Shown here one piece after another: positions 1 through 9,328 of a DNA stretch of 64,000 bases. Position numbers and translations under genes: made by a program. The DNA comes from Cytobacillus oceanisediminis 2691 (GTDB taxonomy: Bacteria; Bacillota; Bacilli; Bacillales; Cytobacillaceae). Where the stretch lies: NCBI RefSeq assembly GCF_000294775.2, contig NZ_CP015506.1, forward strand, positions 4,873,501-4,937,500. The letters are read 5' to 3'. The notes under the pieces are model-generated. The model was not told the origin of the DNA. It made no database searches and saw only the letters and a list, made by a program, of their open reading frames with translations. Position 1 is the first letter of the stretch, and every line of letters starts with the position of its first letter.

Positions 1-1925
1 CCTGATACACCAGTAACGGAAATAAAAGTGCCGAGCGGGAACTTAACGCTTACATTTTTAAGATTGTTTTCCTTAGCCCCTTTAATTTCGATAAAGCGTC
101 CGTCATTCTTTCGGCGCTCAATTGGAAGCGGAATGAATTTCTTGCCTGACAAATATTGCCCTGTCAGGGAGTTTGGATCATCCATTACCTCCTGAGGGGT
201 ACCAGCTGAAACGATTTGTCCTCCATGAACCCCTGCTCCCGGACCTACATCAATTAAATAGTCGGCTGCCACCATTGTATCTTCATCGTGTTCTACCACG
301 ATCAGGGTGTTGCCGATATCCCGCATATTTTTAAGTGTATCAATCAAGCGGTCATTATCACGCTGATGGAGACCAATGGAAGGCTCATCCAGAATGTAGA
401 GTACGCCTGTCAGGCGCGAACCGATTTGTGTGGCCAGGCGGATACGCTGAGCTTCACCGCCGGACAAAGTTCCCGCTGCCCGGCTTAATGTCAGGTAATC
501 CAGCCCGACATTAATGAGGAAGCCTAGCCTCTCCTTAATCTCACGGAAAATGAGTTTGGCAATCTTCATTTCTTTTTCAGACAGTGTCAGATTCTCAAAG
601 AAGCTGAATGCTTCCTCAATCGAATATTCTGTCACATGGCCGATATGCTTTCCTGATACAAGCACCGCAAGCGTTTCCGGCTTCAGACGGTAGCCTTTAC
701 AGGAAGGACATGGATGCTGGGCCATGTATTTTTCCATTTGCTCCCGGATATAATCAGAGCTTGTTTCTTTATAGCGGCGCTCCACATTGCGGATGACACC
801 TTCAAAATGGATATAATTCTCCCGCACCTGGCCAAAATCGTTTTCATATCGGAAATAAATGCTGTCCTTGGCGGATCCGTATAAAACTTTTTCAAGCAAG
901 TGTTCAGGAATATCCTTAACCGGAACGTCCATATCAATTCCATAATGATTGCATACCGCCTCCAGCAGCTGAGGATAATATTGAGAGCTGGTCGGTTCCC
1001 ATGGGGCAATAGCATTTTGCTTTAATGAAAGATCCTTATTGGGTATGACCAGATCAATATCTACCTCCAGCTTTGAGCCCAATCCGTCACATTCCGTACA
1101 GGCACCAAACGGACTATTAAAAGAGAACATTCTTGGCTCAAGTTCGCCGATTGAAAACCCGCATTGAGGACATGCGTGGTTCTCGCTGAACAGCAGTTCT
1201 TCTTCCCCGATTACATCCACAAGCACCTTGCCATTGCCCAGATTCAACGCGGTTTCCAATGAATCTGCAAGCCTTGGTGCTACGCCTTCTTTTACGACAA
1301 TCCGGTCGATTACTACTTCTATAGAGTGCTTTTTATTTTTTTCCAGCTCAATCTCATCACCGAGATCCATCATTTCTCCATCGACACGGACACGGACAAA
1401 CCCCTGCTTTTTGACATCTTCAAACACTTTTACATGTGTCCCTTTTCGGCCGGATACAAGCGGAGCCATAACCTGGAGTTTTGTTCTTTCGGGGTACTCC
1501 ATAATCCGGTCAACCATTTGCTCTATGGTCTGTGAGGAGATTTCAATATTGTGAATCGGACAGGTTGGACGCCCCACCCTTGCAAATAATAATCGCAGAT
1601 AATCATAAATTTCTGTCACCGTTCCCACTGTGGAACGAGGATTTCTGCTTGTCGTCTTTTGGTCAATTGAAATGGCAGGAGACAGACCTTCGATCGCATC
1701 CACGTCAGGCTTATCCATCTGGCCGAGGAATTGCCGGGCATAAGCAGATAATGATTCCACATAGCGGCGCTGCCCTTCTGCATAAATCGTATCAAATGCC
1801 AGTGAGGACTTTCCTGAACCTGAAAGTCCGGTCAGGACGACAAGCTTATCTCTCGGAATGGTGACATCTATATTTTTCAGATTATGGGCTCTGGCACCCT
1901 TTACAATCAGTTTATCCATCGCCAT
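1..1925 (-). CDS. uvrA: UvrA excinuclease ABC subunit A (C-terminus cut off by window edge)
   Basis: DNA damage-recognition ATPase of UvrABC nucleotide excision repair, cytoplasmic. The minus strand is open from the window edge to an ATG at 1923-1925 and gives about 641 residues. The N-terminus reads [16 protein letters not shown], followed by a Walker A (GLSGSGKSS), zinc-finger cysteines (CPQCG, CTECDG, CPSCKG) and the ABC signature ([17 protein letters not shown]) with [13 protein letters not shown] as Walker B. The second ATPase half has just begun (SVTGVSG) when the window ends. The start lies 7 nt after the uvrB stop, so uvrB-uvrA form one operon, presumably from the SOS promoter upstream of uvrB. 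UvrA is normally about 950 residues, so roughly a third is missing only because of the window edge. Confidence 0.97.
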   Translation of the reverse strand, partial: MAMDKLIVKGARAHNLKNIDVTIPRDKLVVLTGLSGSGKSSLAFDTIYAEGQRRYVESLSAYARQFLGQMDKPDVDAIEGLSPAISIDQKTTSRNPRSTVGTVTEIYDYLRLLFARVGRPTCPIHNIEISSQTIEQMVDRIMEYPERTKLQVMAPLVSGRKGTHVKVFEDVKKQGFVRVRVDGEMMDLGDEIELEKNKKHSIEVVIDRIVVKEGVAPRLADSLETALNLGNGKVLVDVIGEEELLFSENHACPQCGFSIGELEPRMFSFNSPFGACTECDGLGSKLEVDIDLVIPNKDLSLKQNAIAPWEPTSSQYYPQLLEAVCNHYGIDMDVPVKDIPEHLLEKVLYGSAKDSIYFRYENDFGQVRENYIHFEGVIRNVERRYKETSSDYIREQMEKYMAQHPCPSCKGYRLKPETLAVLVSGKHIGHVTEYSIEEAFSFFENLTLSEKEMKIAKLIFREIKERLGFLINVGLDYLTLSRAAGTLSGGEAQRIRLATQIGSRLTGVLYILDEPSIGLHQRDNDRLIDTLKNMRDIGNTLIVVEHDEDTMVAADYLIDVGPGAGVHGGQIVSAGTPQEVMDDPNSLTGQYLSGKKFIPLPIERRKNDGRFIEIKGAKENNLKNVSVKFPLGTFISVTGVS

Positions 1926-1932
1926 TTTTACG

Positions 1933-3912
1933 TCATCCTTCCGCTTTCAGCTCTAATATTAGATCACGAAGCTCGGCAGCCCTTTCGAAATTCAGGGATT
2001 TGGCCGCTTCCTTCATTTCTTTTTCCATATCGCCGATCAGCTTCTCGCGCTCTTTCTTGTTCAGCTTGCCGAGCTTTGCTGACGGCTGGTATTCTTCCTG
2101 CTCTTCTGCCGCATGTGTTGCACGGATTGAATCGCGTATATCCTTCTGTATAGTCATTGGCGTGATGCCATGCTTCTTATTGTACTCTTCCTGAATGGAC
2201 CGGCGGCGCTTTGTTTCACTGATGGCTTTTTCCATGCTGTCAGTGATCCGGTCTGCGTACATTATGACATGGCCATTCGCATTACGCGCTGCACGTCCAA
2301 TCGTCTGGATGAGTGAACGTTCCGAACGGAGGAAACCTTCCTTATCAGCATCAAGTATAGTAACGAGAGACACTTCCGGTATATCAAGTCCTTCCCTTAG
2401 AAGGTTGATTCCGACTAACACATCGTATTTACCTAGACGAAGCTCTCTGATAATCTCAATCCGCTCAAGCGTTTTTACCTCTGAGTGCAGATACTGCACT
2501 TTAATGCCGATTTCTTTTAAGTAGTCTGTCAAGTCCTCAGACATTTTCTTTGTTAATGTAGTGACAAGCACACGTTCATTTTTCTGAATGCGATCCTGGA
2601 TTTCACCGATTAGGTCATCAATTTGCCCTTCGATTGGACGGACATCAATAGTGGGATCAAGCAAACCGGTTGGGCGGATAATTTGCTCAATCATTTCCGG
2701 TGTATGCTCAAGCTCATAAGGGCCAGGTGTTGCAGAAACAAAGACAGCCTGTTTCACATGCTTTTCGAACTCGGTAAACGTAAGCGGCCTGTTATCCATG
2801 GCTGAAGGCAAACGGAAACCATGGTCCACAAGCACGGATTTTCTTGCCTGGTCACCATTGAACATACCGCGGATTTGCGGCAGAGTTACGTGCGACTCAT
2901 CAATCACAATTAGAAAGTCTTCCGGAAAATAATCCAGAAGGGTATACGGTGTTGAACCAGGCGGCCTTAATGTAAGGTGGCGGGAGTAGTTTTCTATGCC
3001 GGAACAAAAACCCATCTCCCTCATCATCTCAAGGTCATAGCGGGTCCGCTGCTCGAGGCGCTGGGCTTCAAGCAGCTTATCGTTTTCTCTTAATTCAGCA
3101 AGGCGCTCTTCCAGTTCTTTTTCAATGTTCTGGACGGCGATCCGCATTTTTTCTTCACGCGTTACGAAGTGGGATGCCGGGAAGATCGCAACGTGCTCAC
3201 GTTCACCCATAATTTCTCCGGTGAGGGCATCTACTTCACGGATCCGGTCTATCTCATCCCCGAAAAACTCTACACGGATACAATGCTCATCCCGTGATGC
3301 CGGGAAAATCTCTACTACATCCCCGCGTACACGGAAGGTGCCGCGCTGGAAGTCGATATCATTGCGTTCATACTGAATGTCAACGAGCCTGTGAAGAAGC
3401 TGGTTCCTCTCAATCTCCATGCCGGTTCTGAGGGATAGCACCATTTCACTGTATTCTTCAGGAGAACCCAAACCATATATACAAGACACACTGGCAATTA
3501 TAATGACATCTTTGCGCTCAAATAATGAAGAAGTCGCCGAGTGGCGGAGCTTATCAATTTCATCATTGATGCTTGCATCTTTTTCAATAAAGGTATCTGT
3601 AGAAGGCACATATGCCTCCGGCTGATAGTAGTCATAATAGCTGACAAAATACTCAACAGCATTGTTTGGAAAAAAGTCCTTAAATTCACTGTATAACTGC
3701 CCTGCAAGTGTCTTATTATGCGCAATGACTAGCGTCGGCTTGTTAACCTCTTGTATAACATTTGAAACTGTGAAGGTTTTTCCCGTTCCTGTTGCACCCA
3801 AAAGCGTCTGGTGCTTCTTGCCGGAATTAATTCCCTCCACAATTTTTTTGATTGCCCCAGGCTGATCGCCCTGAGGGGAATATTTTGAGACTAATTCAAA
3901 TTGATCCTTCAC
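1933..3912 (-). CDS. uvrB: UvrB excinuclease ABC subunit B
   Basis: Helicase-like subunit that receives damaged DNA from UvrA and loads UvrC. At 659 residues it is the usual length. Walker A GATGTGKT is at residues 39-46, a beta-hairpin region follows ([21 protein letters not shown]), then a DEAH-like box (VIDESH), helicase motifs ([23 protein letters not shown]) and a C-terminal UVR motif ([13 protein letters not shown]). The start is a GTG with GGGAGG upstream. It is first in a uvrB-uvrA operon. A LexA-like box about 160 bp upstream fits SOS control, as known for uvrB in Bacillus. Confidence 0.98.
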   Translation of the reverse strand: MKDQFELVSKYSPQGDQPGAIKKIVEGINSGKKHQTLLGATGTGKTFTVSNVIQEVNKPTLVIAHNKTLAGQLYSEFKDFFPNNAVEYFVSYYDYYQPEAYVPSTDTFIEKDASINDEIDKLRHSATSSLFERKDVIIIASVSCIYGLGSPEEYSEMVLSLRTGMEIERNQLLHRLVDIQYERNDIDFQRGTFRVRGDVVEIFPASRDEHCIRVEFFGDEIDRIREVDALTGEIMGEREHVAIFPASHFVTREEKMRIAVQNIEKELEERLAELRENDKLLEAQRLEQRTRYDLEMMREMGFCSGIENYSRHLTLRPPGSTPYTLLDYFPEDFLIVIDESHVTLPQIRGMFNGDQARKSVLVDHGFRLPSAMDNRPLTFTEFEKHVKQAVFVSATPGPYELEHTPEMIEQIIRPTGLLDPTIDVRPIEGQIDDLIGEIQDRIQKNERVLVTTLTKKMSEDLTDYLKEIGIKVQYLHSEVKTLERIEIIRELRLGKYDVLVGINLLREGLDIPEVSLVTILDADKEGFLRSERSLIQTIGRAARNANGHVIMYADRITDSMEKAISETKRRRSIQEEYNKKHGITPMTIQKDIRDSIRATHAAEEQEEYQPSAKLGKLNKKEREKLIGDMEKEMKEAAKSLNFERAAELRDLILELKAEG

Positions 3913-4071
3913 CTATAAGCCTCCCGTTCAAATTACTTTTATCTATATATTAATCACAAACCAGCATTGAAAGAATTTAAGATCCGGGATGCATGGCTGA
4001 TTTGTCAGTTTTTTACTCAAAACTCATATCATCATTCTACCACAAAGAGCCTAAAACAAACCAACAATATG

Positions 4072-4085
4072 CGAACGGATATTCG
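4072..4085 (-). promoter_or_regulatory. LexA (DinR)-like SOS box upstream of uvrB
   Basis: CGAACGGATATTCG differs at one position from the Bacillus box CGAACRNRYGTTYG. It lies about 160 bp upstream of the uvrB start. A possible -10 (TAGAAT on the minus strand, near 4035-4040) lies between the box and the gene. The sequence match is direct; SOS control is inferred from the known regulation of uvrBA. Confidence 0.7.
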
Positions 4086-4156
4086 TTTTTTTTATTTTTG
4101 CCGGGTAAATATTGCTTGGGAAATATGCCGAATTCTTGAGGGTGGTGTCGAAGCAA

Positions 4157-4180
4157 GGTTAATCAAACGTTTGATTAACC
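4157..4180. repeat. Perfect 24-bp palindrome, operator-like
   Basis: The half-site GGTTAATCAAAC is followed directly by its exact reverse complement, with no spacer. A second imperfect dyad (AATCAATTGTTTGATT) follows at about 4190-4206. The stretch 3913-4307 has no convincing gene. There is no T-tract on either side, so it is not a terminator. Such dyads are typical of TetR- or LacI-type operators, but no regulator gene is adjacent. Confidence 0.6.
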
Positions 4181-4263
4181 TCCTGAAATTAAATCAATTG
4201 TTTGATTGATATTGATTAATAGCTGATTTTATGCGAGCAAAAATAAAGCTGAAATTTCATTTT

Positions 4264-4297
4264 ACAAAAAACCTGTCGATACGTTTGATCGACAGGT
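4264..4297 (-). terminator. Rho-independent terminator of csbA
   Basis: On the minus strand CCTGTCGAT, a short loop and ATCGACAGG are followed by TTTTTT. It starts just after the csbA stop codon. Confidence 0.85.
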
Positions 4298-4307
4298 TCC
4301 GCAAAAA

Positions 4308-4544
4308 TTATTCCGCACTTGGCTTTGTTTTGGGCTTCAGTTTTTGAGCGTACCAAAACCCGACAGTCAATGAAAGTGCGTCTATAACAATCAAGGCAAA
4401 TGAATTTGTATACCCTTTATAGACAGAAGCAGCAATCAGTCCCACCGTCAATACAAGCCCAATCACACGATTATAGCTTACTCTCGTAAAGAGCAAAACC
4501 AGCAGGCCGGGCAGCAGCAGAGCTGACAAGTATTTTAATGCCAA
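4308..4544 (-). CDS. csbA: CsbA-like small membrane protein (DUF2198)
   Basis: Small membrane protein with about three hydrophobic segments (ALLLPGLLVLLFTRVSYN, VLTVGLIAASVYKGYTNS, VIDALSLTVGFWYAQKL). CsbA is a sigma-B general-stress protein of unknown biochemical role in B. subtilis, and it lies next to uvrB there too. The TTG at 4542-4544 is chosen because AAGAAGGTG stands 6-7 nt before it and gives a protein near the family length (78 residues). A GTG at 4569-4571 would add nine residues but has no ribosome site. No clean sigma-B promoter was found upstream. Confidence 0.85.
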   Translation of the reverse strand: MALKYLSALLLPGLLVLLFTRVSYNRVIGLVLTVGLIAASVYKGYTNSFALIVIDALSLTVGFWYAQKLKPKTKPSAE

Positions 4545-4633
4545 CCAAAACACCTTCTTTTGTTTATTCACAATGATTCAGGGTTTCTAACATTAGAATA
4601 TCTTTTCATAAGAAGATGTACAAGTTTTTTCAG

Positions 4634-4662
4634 TGTTATTCCCTATGTTCTATCACATAATA
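4634..4662 (+). promoter_or_regulatory. Possible sigma-G-type promoter of the spore protein gene
   Basis: TGTTAT and CATAATA are 16 nt apart and end about 30 bp before the SASP start. CATAATA is one base from the sigma-G -10 CATACTA, and the -35 match is poor. Expression in the forespore is expected for this gene class, so context supports it more than sequence. Confidence 0.35.
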
Positions 4663-4693
4663 AGAAAAAGTACTTATTATGGAGGAATGCATC

Positions 4694-4969
4694 ATGGCAA
4701 GAAGAAAAAGACGCCCGCTTGTGCCGGAATCAAGAGCGGCATTAGACCAGCTTAAAAATCAGGTAATGGCAAACCAGGGATACCATGTTGACAATGAAAA
4801 TCCCGATGTCGTGAAATATGAAATTGCCGAGGAGGCCGGTGTGCCATTGAAGCCGGGATATAACGGCCGTCTTACATCCAAACAGGCAGGAACAGTGGGC
4901 GGGAAGATTGGCGGAAGTATGGTGAAGGAGCTTATTCGGATGGCACAGGAACAGATGAAGGAACAGTAG
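4694..4969 (+). CDS. Alpha/beta-type small acid-soluble spore protein
   Basis: DNA-binding protein that coats forespore DNA and protects it from UV and heat. At 91 residues it has both family regions: a first helix ALDQLKNQVM and KYEIAEEAGVPL with the conserved EIA-E-GV core that includes the GPR protease site, then the glycine-rich GGKIGGSMVKELI region. The N-terminus MARRKRRPLVPESRAALD is more basic than in SspA/B. GGAGG stands 8 nt before ATG 4694, which excludes the longer upstream reading. It is monocistronic, with a hairpin terminator at 5095-5124. Confidence 0.92.
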   Translation: MARRKRRPLVPESRAALDQLKNQVMANQGYHVDNENPDVVKYEIAEEAGVPLKPGYNGRLTSKQAGTVGGKIGGSMVKELIRMAQEQMKEQ

Positions 4970-5094
4970 GTAATCGTGAACTTCGGGAAAAGAATGAGAA
5001 AATTGGGGAAACGCAGACTAAATTTACGGAAAATATTATTCAGCAAATTAGGGAAAGAAACCTCCAATTTGAGGAAAAGACTCACTGAATAAGG

Positions 5095-5124
5095 AAAAGC
5101 TATCCCGCAAAGAGGATAGCTTTT
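5095..5124. terminator. Bidirectional Rho-independent terminator
   Basis: AAAAGCTATCC and GGATAGCTTTT pair around an 8-nt loop, giving T-runs on both strands. It sits between the SASP gene (+) and the M20 amidohydrolase (-) and can serve both. Confidence 0.85.
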
Positions 5125-5128
5125 GTTC

Positions 5129-6340
5129 TTATTCAGCGGCTTTCCGCTCTAGAAATTCCTGTTTAATGGATTTAAGCAGCTCCTGGTCTGTTACCAGCTG
5201 GAAGGCAGTGAGTGCGAGCCCTTTTGCCCCGGTTATCAGTGCTTCGTCTCCTTTTACAGATGCTGCAGCCTCACGAAACGGAACTGTATGGGCAACAAGA
5301 TCATCTGCACCAATTTTAATATAAGGATGAATGGTTGGCACCACTTGGCTGATGTTGCCTGCATCCGTCGAGCCGATTCCATCTCTGTCCCCTTCAACGA
5401 CCGTTTCTCCCAAGTCTTCAATCACTTCTTTAAACACTTGGTCATATGTCTTGTTTAACAGCAGGTTATCAACTTCATTTTGAAAAGCAATAACATTGAG
5501 CTTTGCTCCGGTTGCCAATGCGGCGCCTTCAGCGACAGCTTTAACCTTCCGTGTTACCTCATTAAGACTGGTTCTGGTTGTAGCACGGATGAAGAATCTG
5601 GCTTTTGCATACTCAGGGATAATATTTGGAGCATCCCCGCCATGAGTAATAATGCCATGGATTCGTACATCATCCTTTAATTGCTGACGAAGGGCATTAA
5701 TTCCGTTAAATAGCTGAATAACTGCATCAAGGGCATTGATTCCTTCCTCCGGTGAAGCTGCCGCATGGGCAGGCTTACCGATAAACTCGAAGTCAAGCGG
5801 ATCAACTGCCAGTGATGAACTGGTCAGGCGGGTATGGTTTGATGGATGAACCATTAGGGCAGCGTCAATGCCTTCAAGTAAGCCATGCTTCACAAAGCTG
5901 CCTTTTGCACTTCCATTTGGCCCGCCTTCTTCTGCCGGGGTTCCAAATACTACTGCCTCTCCTCCGGTCTCATCAATAACCTTGCTCAATGCAATGGCTG
6001 CTGCCACACTTGTTGTGCCAATGATATTGTGGCCGCATCCATGACCCAGCCCGGGAAGGGCATCATATTCTGCAAGGAATGCAATAGACGGCCCTGGTTT
6101 ATCGGATTTTTTCCGGGCAAGGAAAGCTGTTTCATGCCCGGCCACTGCCCGCTCAACTTCAAAACCTTCCTTCTCAAGGATGCCTGAAAGCAAGCCAGAG
6201 GCAAAAAACTCCTCATTTCCTATTTCCGGGGTCGCATGGATCTGGTGGCTTGCGGAAAGATAAAGTTCTTTATTTCCCTCAACATTTTTCTTGATTGCTT
6301 CTTTCAGTTCAGATAGTGCTTTTACAGGTGCCGCCATCAT
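5129..6340 (-). CDS. M20-family amidohydrolase / metallopeptidase
   Basis: Zinc amidohydrolase of the peptidase M20D/AbgB-like group, which hydrolyses N-acyl or p-aminobenzoyl amino-acid amides. Metal ligands are visible: H and E in HATPEIGNEE, GHGCGHNIIGT with the Cys/His pair, PAEEGGPNG with the general-base glutamate, and HPSNHT. About 400 residues is the usual size. It lies 24 bp after metQ on the same strand and so ends the met transport operon, which suggests it releases methionine or a sulfur amino acid from an imported conjugate; that substrate is inferred. Two ATGs are in tandem (6340 and 6337); GGAGG is better spaced for 6337. Confidence 0.9.
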   Translation of the reverse strand: MMAAPVKALSELKEAIKKNVEGNKELYLSASHQIHATPEIGNEEFFASGLLSGILEKEGFEVERAVAGHETAFLARKKSDKPGPSIAFLAEYDALPGLGHGCGHNIIGTTSVAAAIALSKVIDETGGEAVVFGTPAEEGGPNGSAKGSFVKHGLLEGIDAALMVHPSNHTRLTSSSLAVDPLDFEFIGKPAHAAASPEEGINALDAVIQLFNGINALRQQLKDDVRIHGIITHGGDAPNIIPEYAKARFFIRATTRTSLNEVTRKVKAVAEGAALATGAKLNVIAFQNEVDNLLLNKTYDQVFKEVIEDLGETVVEGDRDGIGSTDAGNISQVVPTIHPYIKIGADDLVAHTVPFREAAASVKGDEALITGAKGLALTAFQLVTDQELLKSIKQEFLERKAAE

Positions 6341-6364
6341 TGTTCCTCCTTTATAAATAATTTT

Positions 6365-7192
6365 TTACCAGCCAATATCACTTAAAGGAATAAAAGTCGG
6401 GATCATGCTTCCGTCATATTCCTTCGTAATGAAATCAGCTACATCATCTTCCTGGTAAAGTTCAGCAATTCTCTTAAGCGTTTTGTTATCCTTGTCTTCT
6501 GTTCGGACAGCAATGATATTTACGTATGGAGTAGCGGTTTCACTTTCAATAAAAATTGAATCCTTAGTTGGGTTAAAGCCTGCATCTACGGCAATTCCGT
6601 TATTGATTACAGAAGCAGAGACATCCGGAAGTGCACGCGGTGTCTGCGCTGATACCATTTCTACAAATTCAAGGTTCTTCGGATTTTCAACGATTTTATT
6701 CAAGTCCAGGTTTCCGTCATAGTCCTCGGATAATTTAATCAGGCCGGCTTCCTCCAGTAAAAGAAGGGCTCTTCCGCCATTTGAAGCATCATTTGGAATG
6801 GCAATTTTGCCGCCTTCCGGAATGTCTTCTGCCGATTTTACTTTTTCAGAATAAAGCCCCATTGGTGCTAAAACAGTTGTCGCTATTGGGGTAAGATCCA
6901 TATTATGCTCTTTAATAAAAGTGTCAAAATAAGCGACTGTTTGGAATGCATTCACATCAAGATCTCCTTCTGCAAGGGCAACATTGGGCTGCACATAGTC
7001 AGAGAATGTCACAACTTCAATTTCAATGCCTTCCTTTTCAGCCTTTTCTGCAATAAAGTCCCAGATGCGTGTATCAGAACCGCTTACACCTAATTTAATC
7101 TTCTTTGTTTCTTCTCCTCCAGTTGTGCTTGAGCATGCTGCAGTGAACACACCCAATGCTAAAATAATGAATGTTAAGAATAGTTTTTTCAT
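6365..7192 (-). CDS. metQ: MetQ methionine-binding lipoprotein
   Basis: Substrate-binding lipoprotein of the MetNPQ methionine ABC importer, anchored outside the membrane. A signal peptide ends in a lipobox with the lipidated Cys at residue 20 (VFTAAC). The mature NLPA/MetQ-type domain includes KLGVSGSDTRIWDF, LAEGDLDVNAFQ and IPNDASNGGRALLLLE. At 275 residues it is the family length. It lies 18 bp after metP in the same operon. Methionine or its sulfoxides is the expected ligand from the family and the SAM riboswitches. Confidence 0.95.
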   Translation of the reverse strand: MKKLFLTFIILALGVFTAACSSTTGGEETKKIKLGVSGSDTRIWDFIAEKAEKEGIEIEVVTFSDYVQPNVALAEGDLDVNAFQTVAYFDTFIKEHNMDLTPIATTVLAPMGLYSEKVKSAEDIPEGGKIAIPNDASNGGRALLLLEEAGLIKLSEDYDGNLDLNKIVENPKNLEFVEMVSAQTPRALPDVSASVINNGIAVDAGFNPTKDSIFIESETATPYVNIIAVRTEDKDNKTLKRIAELYQEDDVADFITKEYDGSMIPTFIPLSDIGW

Positions 7193-7210
7193 GATGTATT
7201 TCCTCCTTAT

Positions 7211-7861
7211 TTATCTTCTTCTGATTTTTTTGGATAAGATATTTCCGAATGACTGCAGGCCTTGAACCATGACAACTAAGATCGCAACGGTAATCAGCAT
7301 GACTGTTGTATCGAATCGCTGGTAGCCGTAGGTAATGGCGAGGTCACCAAGCCCGCCGCCTCCGACTGCCCCGGCCATGGCTGATGCTCCGACCAATCCG
7401 ATTGTTGCAATTGTAAAGCCTAATACCAGCGAACTAAGTGCTTCCGGAATCAGGAATTTTAGTATTATCTGGCCTGGTGTTGCTCCCATTGCTTCTGCAG
7501 CTTCTATAACACCCGGATCTACCTCAAGCAATGAGTTTTCTATTAATCTTGCAATATATGGCCCGGCATAAAAGACTAGCGGCACTACGGCTGCAGCCGT
7601 ACCTATCGATGTTCCGACAATCAGCCTGGTAATGGGGATAATGGCTACCATTAAAATAATGAAGGGAACTGATCTGAAAATATTAATAATGCTGTTTATG
7701 ATATTAAAAACAACGAGGTTTTCCAGCAGATGCCCTTTCCTTGTTACGACAAGCAATATACCAAGCGGCAGTCCGATAACAGCTGAAAACAGCAATGAGA
7801 ATGCCACCATTTGAATCGTTTCGATTAAGGCTTCGATGATTTTTTCCTGATTAACTAGCAC
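7211..7861 (-). CDS. metP: MetP methionine ABC transporter permease
   Basis: Inner-membrane permease of the methionine importer. It has 216 residues and five to six hydrophobic spans, with the ABC permease coupling loop EAAEAMGATPGQIILKFLIP near residue 130, which contacts MetN. The start overlaps the metN stop by 11 nt, indicating translational coupling. The gene is metI in proteobacteria and metP in B. subtilis. Confidence 0.95.
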   Translation of the reverse strand: MLVNQEKIIEALIETIQMVAFSLLFSAVIGLPLGILLVVTRKGHLLENLVVFNIINSIINIFRSVPFIILMVAIIPITRLIVGTSIGTAAAVVPLVFYAGPYIARLIENSLLEVDPGVIEAAEAMGATPGQIILKFLIPEALSSLVLGFTIATIGLVGASAMAGAVGGGGLGDLAITYGYQRFDTTVMLITVAILVVMVQGLQSFGNILSKKIRRR

Positions 7862-8882
7862 GTGTTGTCACTTCCTTTATTGAAATTTTTTCCTGGCTGA
7901 TGTACTGAATAGCACGTCTGATTTCACTGTCCGGACCCTGGAATTCGACAATCAGGTTGCCAAACGGTGTTCCCTGAAGTTCAGTAATATTTCCAAACAG
8001 GACGTTGAAGTCGATATTAAACTTTTTGGCAACCTGCGAGAGGAGCGGCTGCCCGGCAGAATTTCCAACAAAGTTGATTCTAAATACCTTTTGAAGCCCT
8101 TGCTGTTTTTCAATCACTTCTTTAATGGAGTCAGGTATTTGATCATTCATGACAGTGCTGACAAAGTTTTTCGCTGTTTGCGTCTTTGGTGATGAAAAGA
8201 CATTGAAGACGGTTCCTTCTTCGATAATTTTTCCTGCCTCTATTACAGCGACACGATCACAGATCTCTCTGATTACAGACATTTCATGGGTAATGATCAG
8301 TATAGTAATGTTGTATTCTTTATTTATTTTTTTCAGCAGCTGCAGGATAGAGCTGGTTGTCTGCGGATCCAGCGCTGAAGTTGCTTCATCACATAATAGA
8401 ATGGAAGGCTGGGTCGCCAGCGCCCTGGCAATTCCGATCCGCTGCTTTTGCCCGCCTGACAGCTGATCGGGATAGCTGTTTGCCTTGTCTGCAAGCCCCA
8501 CGAATTCTAATAGTTCATGGACACGCTTTTTGATGTCATCTTTAGGGATCTTAGCCAGTGTGAGCGGCATCGCCACATTGGCAAACACTGTTTTCGAATT
8601 TAAAAGGTTAAAATGCTGAAAGACCATCCCGATGTTTCTTTTCACTTCGCGAATTTCTCTTACAGATAAAGCCGTCAGATCATGTCCACTGACAATGACC
8701 TTTCCTGAAGTCGGCTTCTCCAGCCAATTGACACAGCGGATCAAAGAGCTCTTTCCCGCACCGCTGAAGCCGATCACACCGAAAATCTCACCTTTGTTAA
8801 TCTTTAAGTCTATTCCATTTAAAGCAGCTACCTGCTGTCCTCCGCTTTCATAGATTTTCTTTAAATTCTGAAACTCTATCAT
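7851..8882 (-). CDS. metN: MetN methionine ABC transporter ATP-binding protein
   Basis: ATPase of the MetNPQ importer. Walker A GFSGAGKSS, Q-loop FQHFNLL, signature LSGGQKQRIGIARAL and Walker B ILLCDEATSALDP are all present. A C-terminal NIL/ACT-like domain (from about residue 265) is the allosteric site where methionine inhibits the pump in characterised MetN proteins. At 343 residues it is full length. AAAAGGAGAG stands 7 nt before the ATG. It is the first gene of the operon behind two SAM riboswitches. Confidence 0.96.
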   Translation of the reverse strand: MIEFQNLKKIYESGGQQVAALNGIDLKINKGEIFGVIGFSGAGKSSLIRCVNWLEKPTSGKVIVSGHDLTALSVREIREVKRNIGMVFQHFNLLNSKTVFANVAMPLTLAKIPKDDIKKRVHELLEFVGLADKANSYPDQLSGGQKQRIGIARALATQPSILLCDEATSALDPQTTSSILQLLKKINKEYNITILIITHEMSVIREICDRVAVIEAGKIIEEGTVFNVFSSPKTQTAKNFVSTVMNDQIPDSIKEVIEKQQGLQKVFRINFVGNSAGQPLLSQVAKKFNIDFNVLFGNITELQGTPFGNLIVEFQGPDSEIRRAIQYISQEKISIKEVTTRAS

Positions 8883-8957
8883 TCAGCATCTCTCCTTTTC
8901 TAAATGTTATATATAATTAATCCTATGTGAAAACTAAGAATTATATCCTGAAATTTA

Positions 8958-8976
8958 CCCCTTCTAACAGAAGAGG
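8958..8976 (-). promoter_or_regulatory. Expression-platform hairpin of the metN-proximal SAM riboswitch
   Basis: CCTCTTCT and AGAAGGGG can pair on the minus strand, but the next bases are TAAATTTC rather than a T-run. It occupies the place of a terminator yet looks weak. The matching hairpin of the upstream riboswitch has a strong T-run. Confidence 0.5.
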
Positions 8977-8992
8977 TTTTTTGAAGTCCCCT

Positions 8993-9091
8993 CCTTATCT
9001 TTCAGGCTATCGCCTGCTGGGTTTGGCACAGTGCAGTCTGCCTGCTGCCGAAGCTTCATTGGGCCAGGTCCCTCTGCTTCTCTCGATAAGA
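8993..9091 (-). ncRNA. SAM-I riboswitch (S-box), metN-proximal copy
   Basis: The minus strand starts CTTATCGAGAGAAGCAGAGG, then GGACCTGGCCC, GAAGCTTCGGCAGC, GTGCCAAACCCAGC and GAAAGATAAG. These are the conserved S-box blocks in order, and P1 closes between CTTATC and GATAAG. It lies about 110 bp upstream of metN. S-boxes turn off methionine genes when S-adenosylmethionine is bound. Confidence 0.93.
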
Positions 9092-9138
9092 ATTATTCAT
9101 ATGTTTATGAATAGAATCTTGATGCATTTTTTTCGGAT

Positions 9139-9173
9139 AAAAACAAAAACCCTCTTCTAAAGAAAGAAGAGGG
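9139..9173 (-). terminator. Terminator of the promoter-proximal SAM riboswitch
   Basis: CCCTCTTCT, a short loop and AGAAGAGGG are followed by GTTTTTGTTTTT on the minus strand. The left arm can alternatively pair with GAAGAGG at the end of P1, the usual S-box antiterminator arrangement. Confidence 0.88.
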
Positions 9174-9193
9174 CGGCATTTATCAATGGTCCT

Positions 9194-9295
9194 CTTCTTA
9201 TCTTTCAAGCTACGCTTGCTGGATTTGGCACGGTACACTTTTGTCCGCTGCCGAGGTGTCATAGGGCCAGTCCCTCAACCTCTCTGGATAAGAAG
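9194..9295 (-). ncRNA. SAM-I riboswitch (S-box), promoter-proximal copy
   Basis: The minus strand has CTTATCCAGAGAGG, GGGACTGGCCC, GACACCTCGGCAGC, GTGCCAAATCCAGC and GAAAGATAAGAAG, again the S-box blocks in order. It is followed by its own terminator at 9139-9173. With the second copy downstream it forms a tandem SAM-sensing leader for metN-metP-metQ. Confidence 0.95.
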
Positions 9296-9328
9296 ATTTT
9301 TATTATTCGGTTGTTTAATATGCTTATT

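Noticed and set aside
683..1015. Minus-strand ORF of 110 residues
   Set aside because: It lies in an alternative frame wholly inside uvrA, whose protein reads cleanly through this region.
4157..4180. The 24-bp palindrome as a terminator
   Set aside because: There is no T-run on either side and the stem is AT-rich without a loop.
3967..4209. Plus-strand ORF of 80 residues upstream of uvrB
   Set aside because: It spans the LexA box, the uvrB promoter region and the palindrome, lacks a ribosome site and has no recognisable domain.
8930..9262. Short ORFs across the metN leader on both strands
   Set aside because: The DNA is fully explained by two SAM-I riboswitches and their hairpins.
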